A DNA stretch of 34,361 nt from Patescibacteria group bacterium (GCA_018814025.1 JAHJAM010000006.1:1-34361), one strand, 5' to 3'; positions 1 through 8,802 are shown, numbered from the stretch's first letter. A program made the numbers and translations. Notes: a model not told the origin generated them from the letters alone.

Positions 1-3000
1 CGACGACACCGTGGATCAAACCACCCCGGCCACCCAAACCGTGTCACTCGATAATGTGAATCCAACCGTGACCAGCGGCAACGTCACCATTGATGCCACT
101 GGCTGCACTGGCACGGCCGGCACTTGTAAGATTGGTGACACCATTGTTTACGAATGGGATAACTCAGCTTCCGGCGACAACAACCCTGATATCACTCTGA
201 CTTCACAGGTGTCTTTTGACTTGTCGTTGTTTGGATTAAGTTCCGCGGCCACTCCAGACACCCTTGTGGCCGGTGTGTTTAGTTACACTTACAATGTGGT
301 CGCTGGTTCAATCGACGCCAACAATCTAACTTTTGATGCCACTGTCACTGATCCAGTCAATAACGTTACCGGACCAGTCACTTCCAGTAATGATGCTAAT
401 CTCGACAACATTGCCCCGGTGGTGACCGACGGCAATATTTCCGTGTCCGGCGCTTCTGGCACCGGCGGCGCCTTCATCATCGGCGACACTGTCGTCGTCA
501 CTTGGAACAATTCAACCGGTGGTGATAACAACACTGACCTCGCTACCGCTATCGCGGATCTTTCCGATTGGGGCGGGGGAGCATCTGTGGCCATGACCGA
601 CACCACAGCCTGCGGCGGCGTAAACGGCGACAACATCTACGAAGCTTGCTACACCTTGGTCACGGGCGTGATTGATACAACTTCAGCCCAGACTTCCATG
701 AACGCCACTGACGACGCCGGTAACACTACTCTGACCAATGATGGTCAAACCTACACCGTGGATACTAATCCGCCGGATTTAACCGCTTGGACTTTGGATC
801 TGGTCGCCGGCACTCTCACTCTGGTCTTCGATGAATCAGTTGAATCATCCGTGCTCGATGTGACCGCCATCACCCTTCAAGACGCGGCTACGGCCACCAC
901 TTCATATACTCTGACCGATTCCACTTCCGCCTCCGGCGACGGCACCACCATCGTCATCACCCTCTCGGCCACGGACTTGGCCGCCCTTGAAATTGATGAT
1001 GGTTTAGCTACCTCCATTACCAACACCTATCTCACGATCGGCTCCGGCACCGAAGATGACTTGCGCGGCAATAACAACACTCCGCTGGCTGACGGTTTTG
1101 GCCAGCAAGTCTTTACCTATACTGGTGATCCAAAATTTGAACAATCAGCCTACCGTCTCTTTAATAACACTGATTCCACGGATGTGGGTTCAGCTTTGGC
1201 CGCTCAAGACACAGCCGCGACTCTGGCTGGCAACGGCGACGCTTTCCGCTTACGCTCATTAGTCCACGTAAAGAAATCTGATCTCGCCATCTCCGGCCAA
1301 AACTTCAAACTCCAATTCGCCACCAAGTCCGGCACTTGTGATACTGGCTTCGTGGGCGAAACTTACGCCGATGTCACGGCCGGCACGGCCATTGCCTACC
1401 ACAACAACGCCACGCCAAGTGACGGCGACAACCTGACACCAAATGCCAATGATCCCGTCCACGGCGGCGACACCACGGTTGATCAAGACTACGAAGAACT
1501 TAACAATTTCACCAACTCCGTGGCCATTATTCCAGCCAAGGATGATGGTCTGTGGGATTTCTCTTTAATTGATAATAATGGCATCCCGGTCACTTCCTAT
1601 TGTCTGCGGGTTGTTGAAGCTGACGGCACTTTGCTTGAGACCTATTCGGTCATCCCAGAAATTACCACCGTGACCGGCAACACGCCGCCTACCGGCACCT
1701 GGAATTCCACCACGCAGAAAACCAATGGCTCCGGTTACGTTGATTTATCCATTGAAGTGAATGACGCGGAAGGCGATGACACCAAGGCCAAGCTCGAGTA
1801 TGAAACCGATTCCGACGGCGCTTGCAACGGTCCCTGGGCCAAAGCCACTTTGCTGGGTCCCTCCACCGCGGACTTCAGCGATTCCGGCGGCGTTCCGGAT
1901 GTGACCAACGCCAACGCCTACCAAGTCGGTTCTGGCGCCACCACCCGCATCATCACCTCAAGCGGTTCCAACACTGTTCAATTTGACTGGGATTCTAAGA
2001 CCGACCTGCCGACTGCTAATGGCACCCAGTGTTTGCGTTTGACCGTCAACGACGACACCATTGATCAAACCACGCCGGCCGCGCAAACCGTGAATGTGGA
2101 TAATGTGAATCCGACCCTGTCTTCCTGGTCCCTCAATGTGTCCACCCAAACCCTGACCCTGGTCTTTGACGAATCCGTCCTGGCTTCGGCTTTGGATGTC
2201 ACGGCCATCACCTTGCAAGACGCGGCCACAGCCGGCACTTCATATACGCTGACCGATTCCACCACGGCCTCGGGCAACGGCATCACCATTGTGATTAACC
2301 TCTCAACTGCCGACTACAACGCCATTCAAGCTAATAATTCCTTAGCCACTTCAATCAACGATTCTTATCTGACCATCACCGCTTCCGCGGAAGACGATCT
2401 GGTGGGCAATCCCAACAACGCCATCGCCAATGGTTCCGGTTTGCAGGCCGCGGCTTATACCGCCCAGTCGCTGTATACTCAATCCGCTTACCGCCTCTTT
2501 AATAACGCGGATTCCGCGGATGTGGGTTCGGCTTTGGCCGCTCAAGATACGGCCGTGAGCTTGGCGTCCCAAGGCGATGCCTTCCGCTTGCGCGAACTGG
2601 TTCATGTGGGCGGCTCGGCATTACCCGGCTCCGGTCAAAACTTTAAGCTTCAATACGCGCTCCAGTCCGGTTCTTGCGACACCGGCTTCGTGGGCGAAAG
2701 CTACAGCGATGTAAACGCGGGCACGGCCATCGCCTTCAACAACAATCCCACGCCCTCTGACGGCGCCAACTTAACAGCTAACGCAAATGATCCGGTCCAC
2801 GCCGGCCACACCACTAATAATCAAACTTACGAAGAGTTGAACAACTTCTCCAATTCAGTTTCCGCCATTCAACCCGGCCGCGACGGGCAGTGGGATTTCT
2901 CCCTCATCGACAACGACGGCAACACCGGCCGCACTTATTGTTTCCGCGTGGTCAAGGCTGATGGTTCGCCGCTGGACACCTATTCGGTAATTCCCCAAAT

Positions 3001-4441
3001 CACCACTTATCACACCACGACCACCGGCGGCGGCGGGGGCGGAACCGTTATTGATACGCCATACAATTTAGCTGCAGACTTTAATGAGGGTTCATGCGCC
3101 TCAAGCCGGCAAGTTCAATTGCATTTAACCGCCTCCTCGGCCAATCAGGTCTTAATCGGCAACCAAGCCAATTTGGATTTGGAAACCTGGCAAACCTTTG
3201 CTGGTCCGGAAATGACCCTGCCTTGGACCCTGACCGCGGGCGACGGTCTAAAAACTGTTTACGTCCGCTTTAAGAGCCCGTTGAATAATTTATCCAACAT
3301 CATTTCCGCTTCCATTAATTTGGATGCGGCCAACCAATGCGGCCAGCCGCCGGTCGAGCCTGAAGAGCCCGAAGAACCCGGCGAACCCGCGGGTCCGGAG
3401 CAAACCGCCTGCCTCTTTGATTGCGCCCGGGCCGGCTACCGTCTTTATATTGTGAATCCGGACGGCACCAAGCGCTTTATCAACACTAGTTTTGTACAAG
3501 AAGAACCAATAGCGCCCGGCATCATCACTTACCATTTTGAGGATAAGGGCGAAGACTTCGATTACAATGACGTGGTCATCAAGGTCAACCGCAGCCAGTG
3601 CGACCGAATTTTAGTTGTACCTTTGGAAGTCAATGCGGCCTGGAAGCATGAAGTAAGAATGGAAATCCTCTACGGCGGCATCGTGAAGAAAGATCTGCTG
3701 CTTTGGTCGGATTCGCACGACGGCCTGCACCGCCAGAGTTTGATTGACCTGAACAAGTATCCGGATATCTGCGAAATCGAATCCGTGATCGAACCCATCC
3801 AGCGCGGTTTCATTACAGTTTACGAACATATCAATTATCAAGGCCGTTCCGAAAGTTTCTACGTCGGCGACAATGCCGTTGATTTGAGCGACAACAAGAT
3901 TTTAAGCAATGTCATTTCTTCGATCCGCATTTTTGGCGCCGTAGTTCGCTTTTTCGACCGGATCTTTTTCGGCGGTGCCTTCACTTTGTTTACTCAAGAT
4001 GATCCGGATCTGCGCGATAACCGGCTGGGCCAGGATTTCGCTGACTCATTGAAAGTTTACGAAGATGTCGGCGAGGCACTTGATGACCTCCCGCCGCTTA
4101 ACGATTTGCCAATCGATCGCACACCGCCGCCGGCCCCCACTCCGGCTCCGGAATCCCCGGGCCCTGAAGCCAGCGAGCCGGTTTCCCAAGCACCCGCTTG
4201 CTCCTTGAACATCGCTTTCACCGGCTTCCTCAGCCTTGAATCCCAATCCGATGAAGTCCGGCGCCTGCAAGAATTATTGAAGTGCTTGGGCTTCTTCCCA
4301 GTCGATCAAGCTTCCACTGCCATTTTTGGACCAGTCACCGAGCAAGCTGTGAAAGATTTCCAAACCGACCAAGGTCTTGAACCCGCCGGTTATGTCGGCC
4401 CGGGCACGCGCGCCGCTTTAAACAAATATTTCCGCCCCTAG
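1..4441 (+). CDS. Large surface protein, 5' truncated by window edge: Ig-like repeats, beta/gamma-crystallin and peptidoglycan-binding domains
   Basis: The reading frame is open to the left edge. The GTG at 11 is not a real start, because the codons before it (DDT) continue a motif that recurs at about 2050-2110 (DDTIDQTTPAAQTVNVDN). About 1479 residues are visible. Numbering from the GTG, the N-terminal two thirds are Thr/Ser/Asp-rich beta-sandwich repeats, including two copies of a ~300-residue unit (residues ~248-556 and ~696-1001). Next come a Pro/Glu linker (~1116-1130), a DUF4114-like stretch (FEDKGEDFDYNDVVIKVN, ~1180), and a beta/gamma-crystallin domain (~1266-1352) with a possible Ca-binding NVISS motif. 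The end is a PG_binding_1 domain (~1416-1475; FGPVTEQAVKDFQ). Inference: an exported, wall-associated protein, perhaps an adhesin. The next gene starts 1 nt after the stop and has a similar C-terminal domain, so the two are probably co-transcribed. The domain calls are by eye; the peptidoglycan-binding one is the most secure. Confidence 0.85.
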   Translation, partial: DDTVDQTTPATQTVSLDNVNPTVTSGNVTIDATGCTGTAGTCKIGDTIVYEWDNSASGDNNPDITLTSQVSFDLSLFGLSSAATPDTLVAGVFSYTYNVVAGSIDANNLTFDATVTDPVNNVTGPVTSSNDANLDNIAPVVTDGNISVSGASGTGGAFIIGDTVVVTWNNSTGGDNNTDLATAIADLSDWGGGASVAMTDTTACGGVNGDNIYEACYTLVTGVIDTTSAQTSMNATDDAGNTTLTNDGQTYTVDTNPPDLTAWTLDLVAGTLTLVFDESVESSVLDVTAITLQDAATATTSYTLTDSTSASGDGTTIVITLSATDLAALEIDDGLATSITNTYLTIGSGTEDDLRGNNNTPLADGFGQQVFTYTGDPKFEQSAYRLFNNTDSTDVGSALAAQDTAATLAGNGDAFRLRSLVHVKKSDLAISGQNFKLQFATKSGTCDTGFVGETYADVTAGTAIAYHNNATPSDGDNLTPNANDPVHGGDTTVDQDYEELNNFTNSVAIIPAKDDGLWDFSLIDNNGIPVTSYCLRVVEADGTLLETYSVIPEITTVTGNTPPTGTWNSTTQKTNGSGYVDLSIEVNDAEGDDTKAKLEYETDSDGACNGPWAKATLLGPSTADFSDSGGVPDVTNANAYQVGSGATTRIITSSGSNTVQFDWDSKTDLPTANGTQCLRLTVNDDTIDQTTPAAQTVNVDNVNPTLSSWSLNVSTQTLTLVFDESVLASALDVTAITLQDAATAGTSYTLTDSTTASGNGITIVINLSTADYNAIQANNSLATSINDSYLTITASAEDDLVGNPNNAIANGSGLQAAAYTAQSLYTQSAYRLFNNADSADVGSALAAQDTAVSLASQGDAFRLRELVHVGGSALPGSGQNFKLQYALQSGSCDTGFVGESYSDVNAGTAIAFNNNPTPSDGANLTANANDPVHAGHTTNNQTYEELNNFSNSVSAIQPGRDGQWDFSLIDNDGNTGRTYCFRVVKADGSPLDTYSVIPQITTYHTTTTGGGGGGTVIDTPYNLAADFNEGSCASSRQVQLHLTASSANQVLIGNQANLDLETWQTFAGPEMTLPWTLTAGDGLKTVYVRFKSPLNNLSNIISASINLDAANQCGQPPVEPEEPEEPGEPAGPEQTACLFDCARAGYRLYIVNPDGTKRFINTSFVQEEPIAPGIITYHFEDKGEDFDYNDVVIKVNRSQCDRILVVPLEVNAAWKHEVRMEILYGGIVKKDLLLWSDSHDGLHRQSLIDLNKYPDICEIESVIEPIQRGFITVYEHINYQGRSESFYVGDNAVDLSDNKILSNVISSIRIFGAVVRFFDRIFFGGAFTLFTQDDPDLRDNRLGQDFADSLKVYEDVGEALDDLPPLNDLPIDRTPPPAPTPAPESPGPEASEPVSQAPACSLNIAFTGFLSLESQSDEVRRLQELLKCLGFFPVDQASTAIFGPVTEQAVKDFQTDQGLEPAGYVGPGTRAALNKYFRP
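752..1678 (+). repeat. Intragenic direct repeat, copy A
   Basis: This ~0.9 kb unit encodes an Ig-like segment (LVFDESV...DVTAITLQDAAT) followed by a QSAYRLFNN...CDTGFVGE module ending near TYSVIPEITT. The same order recurs at 2096-3013 with high protein identity and many synonymous differences, so the duplication is not very recent. Confidence 0.8.
2096..3013 (+). repeat. Intragenic direct repeat, copy B
   Basis: This is the second copy of the unit at 752-1678, offset by about 1344 bases. Shared landmarks are LVFDESV, DVTAITLQDAATA, SYTLTDST, QSAYRLFNN, DVGSALAAQDTA, CDTGFVGE and TYSVIPQIT. The short motif just before it (DQTTPAAQTVNVDNVNPT) also matches the left edge of the window, so at least one more partial unit lies off the left end. 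Confidence 0.8.
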
Positions 4442-4442
4442 T

Positions 4443-6299
4443 ATGAAAAACGCCGTTATCACCACCATGCCTGAAGCCTACCGGCCGCATCGCCGATGGA
4501 AAAAGTTCCTGTTGTTGGGTTTGCTTTTGCCGATTATCGCCGGCGCGATTTTGTACCAAATGGGGGTGGGGGAGGTGCCGGATACGCATGCCTCGCGCAC
4601 TTATCTACAAACCGCCACGGATTGGGCCAAGATTGATAATTTTATCAGCGCCGAATTCCTGAAAACTCCGGAGCCGGGCAATTTGCTTGTGGCCGTGGTT
4701 TCCAATTCTCCGGCCGCGGAAATCCAAGCCCCCCAGGGATGGTCTGAAGCCGTTAATGAAAGCGAGTTCACGCCCGGCCAGGCTGTTTTCTATAAAATCG
4801 CGACTCAAAACGAAAGCCGCGTGGTAACCGTCAGCCACATTAGCCGCCGCGTGAATCTGGGCTTGCAGATCTTTGAATATCCGGATGTTGATTCAGCCAA
4901 TCCCATCGACGTCGTCGCTTCCGTCAACGGCCAAGGTCAGGTTTTGCATTCCGGCACTTTGAAAACCACCGCGGATAAGGACCTGCTGGTGGCCGCTTTT
5001 ACGGTCAGCCGCAAAGAGAATTTCGATCGGGTCTGGGATAATAATTTTTCGTTCCGCAATATCGGCCAAACCAAAGGCGACGGTCTAATTTCCTTCGCGG
5101 TCGGGGATTACATCACCGCTCAAGCCGGTTCTTTCGACACAGCCGTGGCTTTGGACAGTCCGGTCAAATGGCGCGGTCAAATCGTGGCTTTCCATCGCTT
5201 GGACCAGACCCTCCAGCAGGCGGTGGATATTGAGTCGGCTGACGTGGCCGTTGCCCTGAGCGTCAGCAATGAAAATCCCGAACCCGGCGAGGCGATTACT
5301 TACACTTTAGTGACTCGAAACAACGGCGCTCAAGATCTCAACAATGTCTTTGTGCAAAGCGCTTTGCCCAAAGGCGTGTCGCTTTATGAAGCCGGAATTT
5401 CTCAAGGCCGTTACGCCCCGGGCGTGGGTATGTGGGAAATCGGTGATTTGGCTCAAGGTCAAGCCGCCACTCTAAATTTGCACGCCTATGTTGATCAGCG
5501 CACCTACGGCACTTCGGTGATCGCCAGGGCGAGCTTATATATCATGGAACAGGTGGATTTCGATGAAACAAATAATGAAAGTTACGCGGTTATTGATATT
5601 CAAAAAGTCGTGGGCGCCAAGTACGAATGTCCGCCCATTGCCAATATCACCTTTGCCCTGGCACTTGGCCAAGCCACCACAGACGTGCGTTCGGTGGCCG
5701 TGCAAGCCAATGCCGCCGGCGCTACTTATCTGCTATTGAGCGAAAATCCCAATCGCCAGGCCGCGGCCTATTATCCTTTGTCAGCAAATTTGAATTTTGA
5801 ATTAAGTCCGCAGCCCGGACTCAAAACCGTTTACGCCTGGTTCATGAATGCCTGCGGGAGCAGCCCCGTGCAGCAAGCGCAAATCGAATATTCGCCTAAG
5901 CCCATAGTGATTGAGGAAGTTCCGGTCGAGGTTCCGGTCGCGGCCACAGTCGATGTCATTACTTTGCCGCCTGAAGCCGCCGCCTCTCCGGTAGTGCCAG
6001 CGGCCACCGATGATTCGGTCAGCGTCACGGTCACGGTTGAAGAACCGAGCCGCGCTTGCGGCCTTGTGTATCGCTTTTCATATTCCATGGTCCCTGAAGA
6101 CGCCAATTCGGAAGTTCGTCAACTCCAAGAAATTTTACAGTGCTTGGGTTATTTCCCGGCCGAGCAAGTTTCCACCGGCATCTTTGGCCCCATCACCGAG
6201 CAAGCGGTTAAGGATTTCCAAGCCGCTCATGGTATCGATTCTGTCGGTTATGTGGGCCCGTCGACCATTCAAGCTCTGAACCAATACACCCAACCATAA
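4443..6299 (+). CDS. Membrane-anchored or secreted surface protein with DUF11-like and C-terminal peptidoglycan-binding domains
   Basis: A 618-residue protein. The N-terminus is basic and is followed by one hydrophobic segment (residues ~22-40, LLLGLLLPIIAGAILYQM), which fits a signal anchor. Residues ~50-255 form a beta-rich domain with no clear family. Residues ~264-390 look like a DUF11 / conserved-repeat domain (VSNENPEPGEAITYTLVTRN, then a GDLAQGQAATLNL strand). A Val/Pro/Glu linker (~485-530) leads to a PG_binding_1 domain (~555-616; FGPITEQAVKDFQ). That last domain is nearly the same as the end of the preceding gene, including the Cys before LGYFP. The ATG lies 1 nt after the upstream stop with no Shine-Dalgarno, so translational coupling is likely. 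Inferred role: tethering surface structures to the cell wall. The function of the middle domain is unknown. Confidence 0.85.
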   Translation: MKNAVITTMPEAYRPHRRWKKFLLLGLLLPIIAGAILYQMGVGEVPDTHASRTYLQTATDWAKIDNFISAEFLKTPEPGNLLVAVVSNSPAAEIQAPQGWSEAVNESEFTPGQAVFYKIATQNESRVVTVSHISRRVNLGLQIFEYPDVDSANPIDVVASVNGQGQVLHSGTLKTTADKDLLVAAFTVSRKENFDRVWDNNFSFRNIGQTKGDGLISFAVGDYITAQAGSFDTAVALDSPVKWRGQIVAFHRLDQTLQQAVDIESADVAVALSVSNENPEPGEAITYTLVTRNNGAQDLNNVFVQSALPKGVSLYEAGISQGRYAPGVGMWEIGDLAQGQAATLNLHAYVDQRTYGTSVIARASLYIMEQVDFDETNNESYAVIDIQKVVGAKYECPPIANITFALALGQATTDVRSVAVQANAAGATYLLLSENPNRQAAAYYPLSANLNFELSPQPGLKTVYAWFMNACGSSPVQQAQIEYSPKPIVIEEVPVEVPVAATVDVITLPPEAAASPVVPAATDDSVSVTVTVEEPSRACGLVYRFSYSMVPEDANSEVRQLQEILQCLGYFPAEQVSTGIFGPITEQAVKDFQAAHGIDSVGYVGPSTIQALNQYTQP

Positions 6300-6377
6300 A
6301 CTCTTTGCTTCCAATCCCAACTCTCACTTATACTCGTATACCTTATATATAAGAGTTTAAGTTAGTGTTCAGAAGGC

Positions 6378-6406
6378 TTGATTTTCACTACATATTAAGG
6401 TATGGT
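6378..6406 (+). promoter_or_regulatory. Sigma-70-type promoter for tRNA-Val
   Basis: TTGATT (6378-6383), a 17-nt spacer and TATGGT (6401-6406) would start RNA at about 6413, some 8 bases before the mature tRNA 5' end. No terminator is visible between the tRNA and lepB, so the transcript may continue into lepB. Confidence 0.6.
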
Positions 6407-6420
6407 GTGCCAAGTTATCG

Positions 6421-6497
6421 GGACGCATAGCTCAGTTGGTTAGAGCGCTGCATTCACACTGCAGAGGTCTCAGGTTCGAGTCCTGATGCGTCCACCA
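6421..6497 (+). tRNA. tRNA-Val (anticodon CAC)
   Basis: A full cloverleaf can be folded by hand. The acceptor stem is GGACGCA/TGCGTCC, the D-arm is GCTCAGTTGGTTAGAGC, and the anticodon stem CTGCA/TGCAG encloses loop TTCACAC, giving anticodon CAC, which reads GUG. The T-arm is TCAGG-TTCGAGT-CCTGA. Discriminator A and an encoded CCA end at 6497. Confidence 0.95.
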
Positions 6498-6522
6498 GCG
6501 CTATGTTTAGCTAAAATTCGTT

Positions 6523-7143
6523 ATGTCCCTGTTTAAAAAACGCTTTGACACCCCCATGAATTCCTTCTGGCACCGCAAACTCGGTCCCACTGTCGGCGGC
6601 ATCATGGTGTTTGTTTTAGAAGTCGTGCAAATTGTTATCATCTCCGCGGCCATTATCATTCCTATCCGATATTTTTTGGTCCAGCCTTTCTACGTCAAAG
6701 GCGCTTCCATGGAACCGAATTTTTACGACCACGAGTATTTGATTATTGATGAGTTAAGCTATCGCTTCCGTCAGCCCGAACGGGGCGAGATCGTGGTTTT
6801 CCGCTATCCGCGGGATCCGCGCCAATTTTTCATCAAGCGCGTCATCGGCTTGCCCGGCGAAACCGTGGAAATCAATGACGGCAGCGTGGTCATTTTTAAT
6901 GATCTTTATCCCAACGGCACGGTCTTGCTCGAAGATTATCCCAACACCGATTACACCAACGGCAAAGTCAAAACCACGCTCGGCGCCGATGAGTTCTGGC
7001 TTATGGGCGATAACCGGGACGAAAGCATGGACTCGCGCAGCTTCGGTCCGGTCGGCAAAGACAGTTTAATCGGCCGGGTCTGGGTGCGCGGTTTGCCATT
7101 TTCCCGCGCCGGCACCTTCGATTTGCCGCCTTATAATTTCTAA
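6523..7143 (+). CDS. lepB: Signal peptidase I
   Basis: A 206-residue type I signal peptidase, the membrane serine protease that removes signal peptides from exported proteins. One membrane segment (about residues 25-52) precedes the catalytic region. The nucleophile is Ser62 in GASMEPNF, the general base is Lys105 in FFIKRVIGLPGE, and the box MGDNRDESMDSRSFGPV (~160-177) is the conserved C-terminal family motif. Length fits the short Gram-positive/CPR form with a single anchor. The ATG lies 25 nt after the tRNA and has no Shine-Dalgarno. The gene may be expressed from the tRNA promoter after tRNA processing. The hisS start lies 11 nt downstream, suggesting one operon. It is the obvious candidate to process the many LAQA-type signal peptides encoded in this window. 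Confidence 0.95.
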   Translation: MSLFKKRFDTPMNSFWHRKLGPTVGGIMVFVLEVVQIVIISAAIIIPIRYFLVQPFYVKGASMEPNFYDHEYLIIDELSYRFRQPERGEIVVFRYPRDPRQFFIKRVIGLPGETVEINDGSVVIFNDLYPNGTVLLEDYPNTDYTNGKVKTTLGADEFWLMGDNRDESMDSRSFGPVGKDSLIGRVWVRGLPFSRAGTFDLPPYNF

Positions 7144-7154
7144 TCATTCGCCTT

Positions 7155-8564
7155 ATGCCTCCTATCAAGAAACTCGAGAAAGACAAGAAGAAACCCATCA
7201 AAGCGCCAGTGGTTGAAGTTCCCAAAAAGAAAGTGAAAGCGGCTCCGGAACTGTTGCGCGGTTTCCGCGATATCCTGCCCGAAGAGCAGCCGCGTTGGGA
7301 TTTGGTGCAAGACACCGTGCGCCAATTGGCTGATGCTTACAGTTTTGGCCGCGTGGAATTGCCGATTTTGGAACGCACGGAACTTTTTATCCGCACCGTG
7401 GGCAAGCAAACCGACATTGTGGAAAAAGAAATGTACGCTTTTGAGGACGCGGCCGGGGAAAAAGTCGCCTTGCGCCCCGAAGCCACGGCTTCCATTGCTC
7501 GGACCTACATTAATCACGGCATGTTGAATCTGCCTCAGCCGGTTAAGCTTTGGTACTGGGGACCCATGTTTCGCCATGATCGTCCGCAAGCCGGCCGCTA
7601 TCGCCAATTCAATCAGTTTGGTTTTGAAGTGATCGGCGTGGAAGATCCGATTGTGGATGCTCAGCTTATTATCATTGCCACGCAACTTTTTCGCGATTTA
7701 GGTATTGATGTCACGATTCAAATCAACTCCATCGGCACCCCGGAAATGCGCCAGGCTTATTTGGCTGAATTAGTCAGTTATTTCCGCCCTTATCGCAGTC
7801 AATTGAGTGATGATGACAAGCGCCGCTTGCAAAAGAACCCGTTGCGCATTTTGGATAGCAAGGATCCGGCCGTGCAGGAATTGTTAGCCGGCGCTCCGCA
7901 AATCATTGATTGGTTAAGCGAGCCGGCCAAACAGCACTTTATGAAAGTCTTGGAATTTTTGGATGAAATGGAAGTGCCTTACGTGCTTAATCCGCATTTG
8001 GTGCGCGGTTTGGATTATTACACCCACACCGTGTTTGAAATCTGGGAAGCCGGGGATGAGGGCGAGCATGCCCAAAACGCCTTGGGCGGGGGCGGGCGCT
8101 ATGATCAGCTGATCGAAATCCTAGGCGGCCGTCCGGAAACTCCGGCATGCGGTTTTGCCGTGGGTGTGGAACGCGTGGTCAAAGCTCTGGCTCAAAGGGG
8201 GATTGCCAACGAAGCCAAAAATAAACCCAAAGTCTTTTTCGCCCAGTTGGGCGATGCGGCTCGCCGTTCAGGCCTGAGAATTTTTGAAGATTTCCGCAAA
8301 CAGGGAATCTCCGTAGCCGAAGCCTTTGGTAAGAGTGCTCTGAAAGCGCAGCTGGAAGTAGCTAACAAACTTGATGTTGATCTCACTTTGATACTCGGCC
8401 AAAAAGAAGTGCTGGACGGCACCATTATTATCCGCGACATGGAACTGGGCGCTCAAGAAATCGTTGATTCCAGCAAAATCGTGGAACTGGTGAAAAAGCG
8501 CTTAGACAAAAAAGCCGGCATCGTTGAAGAACCTTTACCGGTCATTGGACCGTCGGCACCCTAA
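7155..8564 (+). CDS. hisS: Histidyl-tRNA synthetase
   Basis: A 469-residue class II aminoacyl-tRNA synthetase that charges tRNA-His. An N-terminal Lys-rich extension (~30 residues) precedes the usual start of the fold at LLRGFRDILPEEQPRWD. Motif 2 is seen as WYWGPMFRHDRPQAGRYRQF (~133-152), the His-specific LVRGLDYYTHTVFEIW at ~282-297, and motif 3 as GFAVGVERVV (~332-341). The C-terminal anticodon-binding domain follows (~355-455). The last ~17 residues (from KAGIVEEP to GPSAP) are a Pro-rich tail that overlaps, in another frame, a decayed surface-protein reading frame. The real ancestral C-terminus may therefore have been shorter or different. No Shine-Dalgarno is seen at the ATG. Confidence 0.95.
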   Translation: MPPIKKLEKDKKKPIKAPVVEVPKKKVKAAPELLRGFRDILPEEQPRWDLVQDTVRQLADAYSFGRVELPILERTELFIRTVGKQTDIVEKEMYAFEDAAGEKVALRPEATASIARTYINHGMLNLPQPVKLWYWGPMFRHDRPQAGRYRQFNQFGFEVIGVEDPIVDAQLIIIATQLFRDLGIDVTIQINSIGTPEMRQAYLAELVSYFRPYRSQLSDDDKRRLQKNPLRILDSKDPAVQELLAGAPQIIDWLSEPAKQHFMKVLEFLDEMEVPYVLNPHLVRGLDYYTHTVFEIWEAGDEGEHAQNALGGGGRYDQLIEILGGRPETPACGFAVGVERVVKALAQRGIANEAKNKPKVFFAQLGDAARRSGLRIFEDFRKQGISVAEAFGKSALKAQLEVANKLDVDLTLILGQKEVLDGTIIIRDMELGAQEIVDSSKIVELVKKRLDKKAGIVEEPLPVIGPSAP

Positions 8565-8716
8565 CTGGCGTTACCCAAACCATCTTCACTTCCGGCTCCG
8601 CTCCCATCTTTGAAGGCCAAGCCCAAATCCGCGTGGCCGCTTCCATCTCTTCCACCACTCCGGCCCATGATGATTACGCGGATACGCTGACGTTTATTGC
8701 CACGGCCACGTATTAG
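8528..8716 (+). pseudogene. Remnant 3' end of a secreted beta-rich protein gene, overlapping the hisS tail
   Basis: In the frame ending with TAG at 8714-8716, an open stretch runs from just after a TGA at 8525 and encodes a typical surface-protein C-terminus: VGTLTGVTQTIF, SGSAPIFEGQAQIRV, ISSTTP and a final LTFIATATY. Codon choice (acc, act, ggc, tcc, gcc) matches the large surface genes at the start of the window. There is no start codon or ribosome site, and the stretch enters hisS out of frame. I infer a gene fragment left after a deletion or rearrangement that joined hisS to the end of a surface gene. It could be chance, but the codon pattern argues against that. Confidence 0.6.
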
Positions 8717-8735
8717 GCCATATTTATCCACAGAC

Positions 8736-8764
8736 TTGACATTTTTCCCTAACTTGTGCATAAT
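8736..8764 (+). promoter_or_regulatory. Promoter of rpsU
   Basis: A perfect -35 TTGACA (8736-8741), a 17-nt spacer and -10 CATAAT (8759-8764) lie 39-67 bases upstream of the rpsU GTG. The expected RNA start is about 8771. Confidence 0.75.
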
Positions 8765-8772
8765 TCTGCACA
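8755..8772. promoter_or_regulatory. Inverted repeat over the rpsU -10 box, possible operator
   Basis: TGTGCA-TAATTC-TGCACA is a perfect 6+6 bp inverted repeat with a 6-bp centre that covers the -10 element and the likely RNA start. A repressor dimer bound here would block RNA polymerase. As RNA it would be a weak hairpin at the 5' end. Confidence 0.4.
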
Positions 8773-8802
8773 TAATAACTTATTTGAAAGGGGTGAAAAC
8801 CT

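Noticed and set aside
6342-6353. CTTATATATAAG palindrome after the second surface gene
   Set aside because: It is AT-only apart from its ends and has no T-run, so it is too weak to call a terminator or operator.
7140-7685. 181-residue leftward frame opposite hisS
   Set aside because: It is a shadow of hisS: no ribosome site or promoter, and the hisS protein motifs fully explain the constraint.
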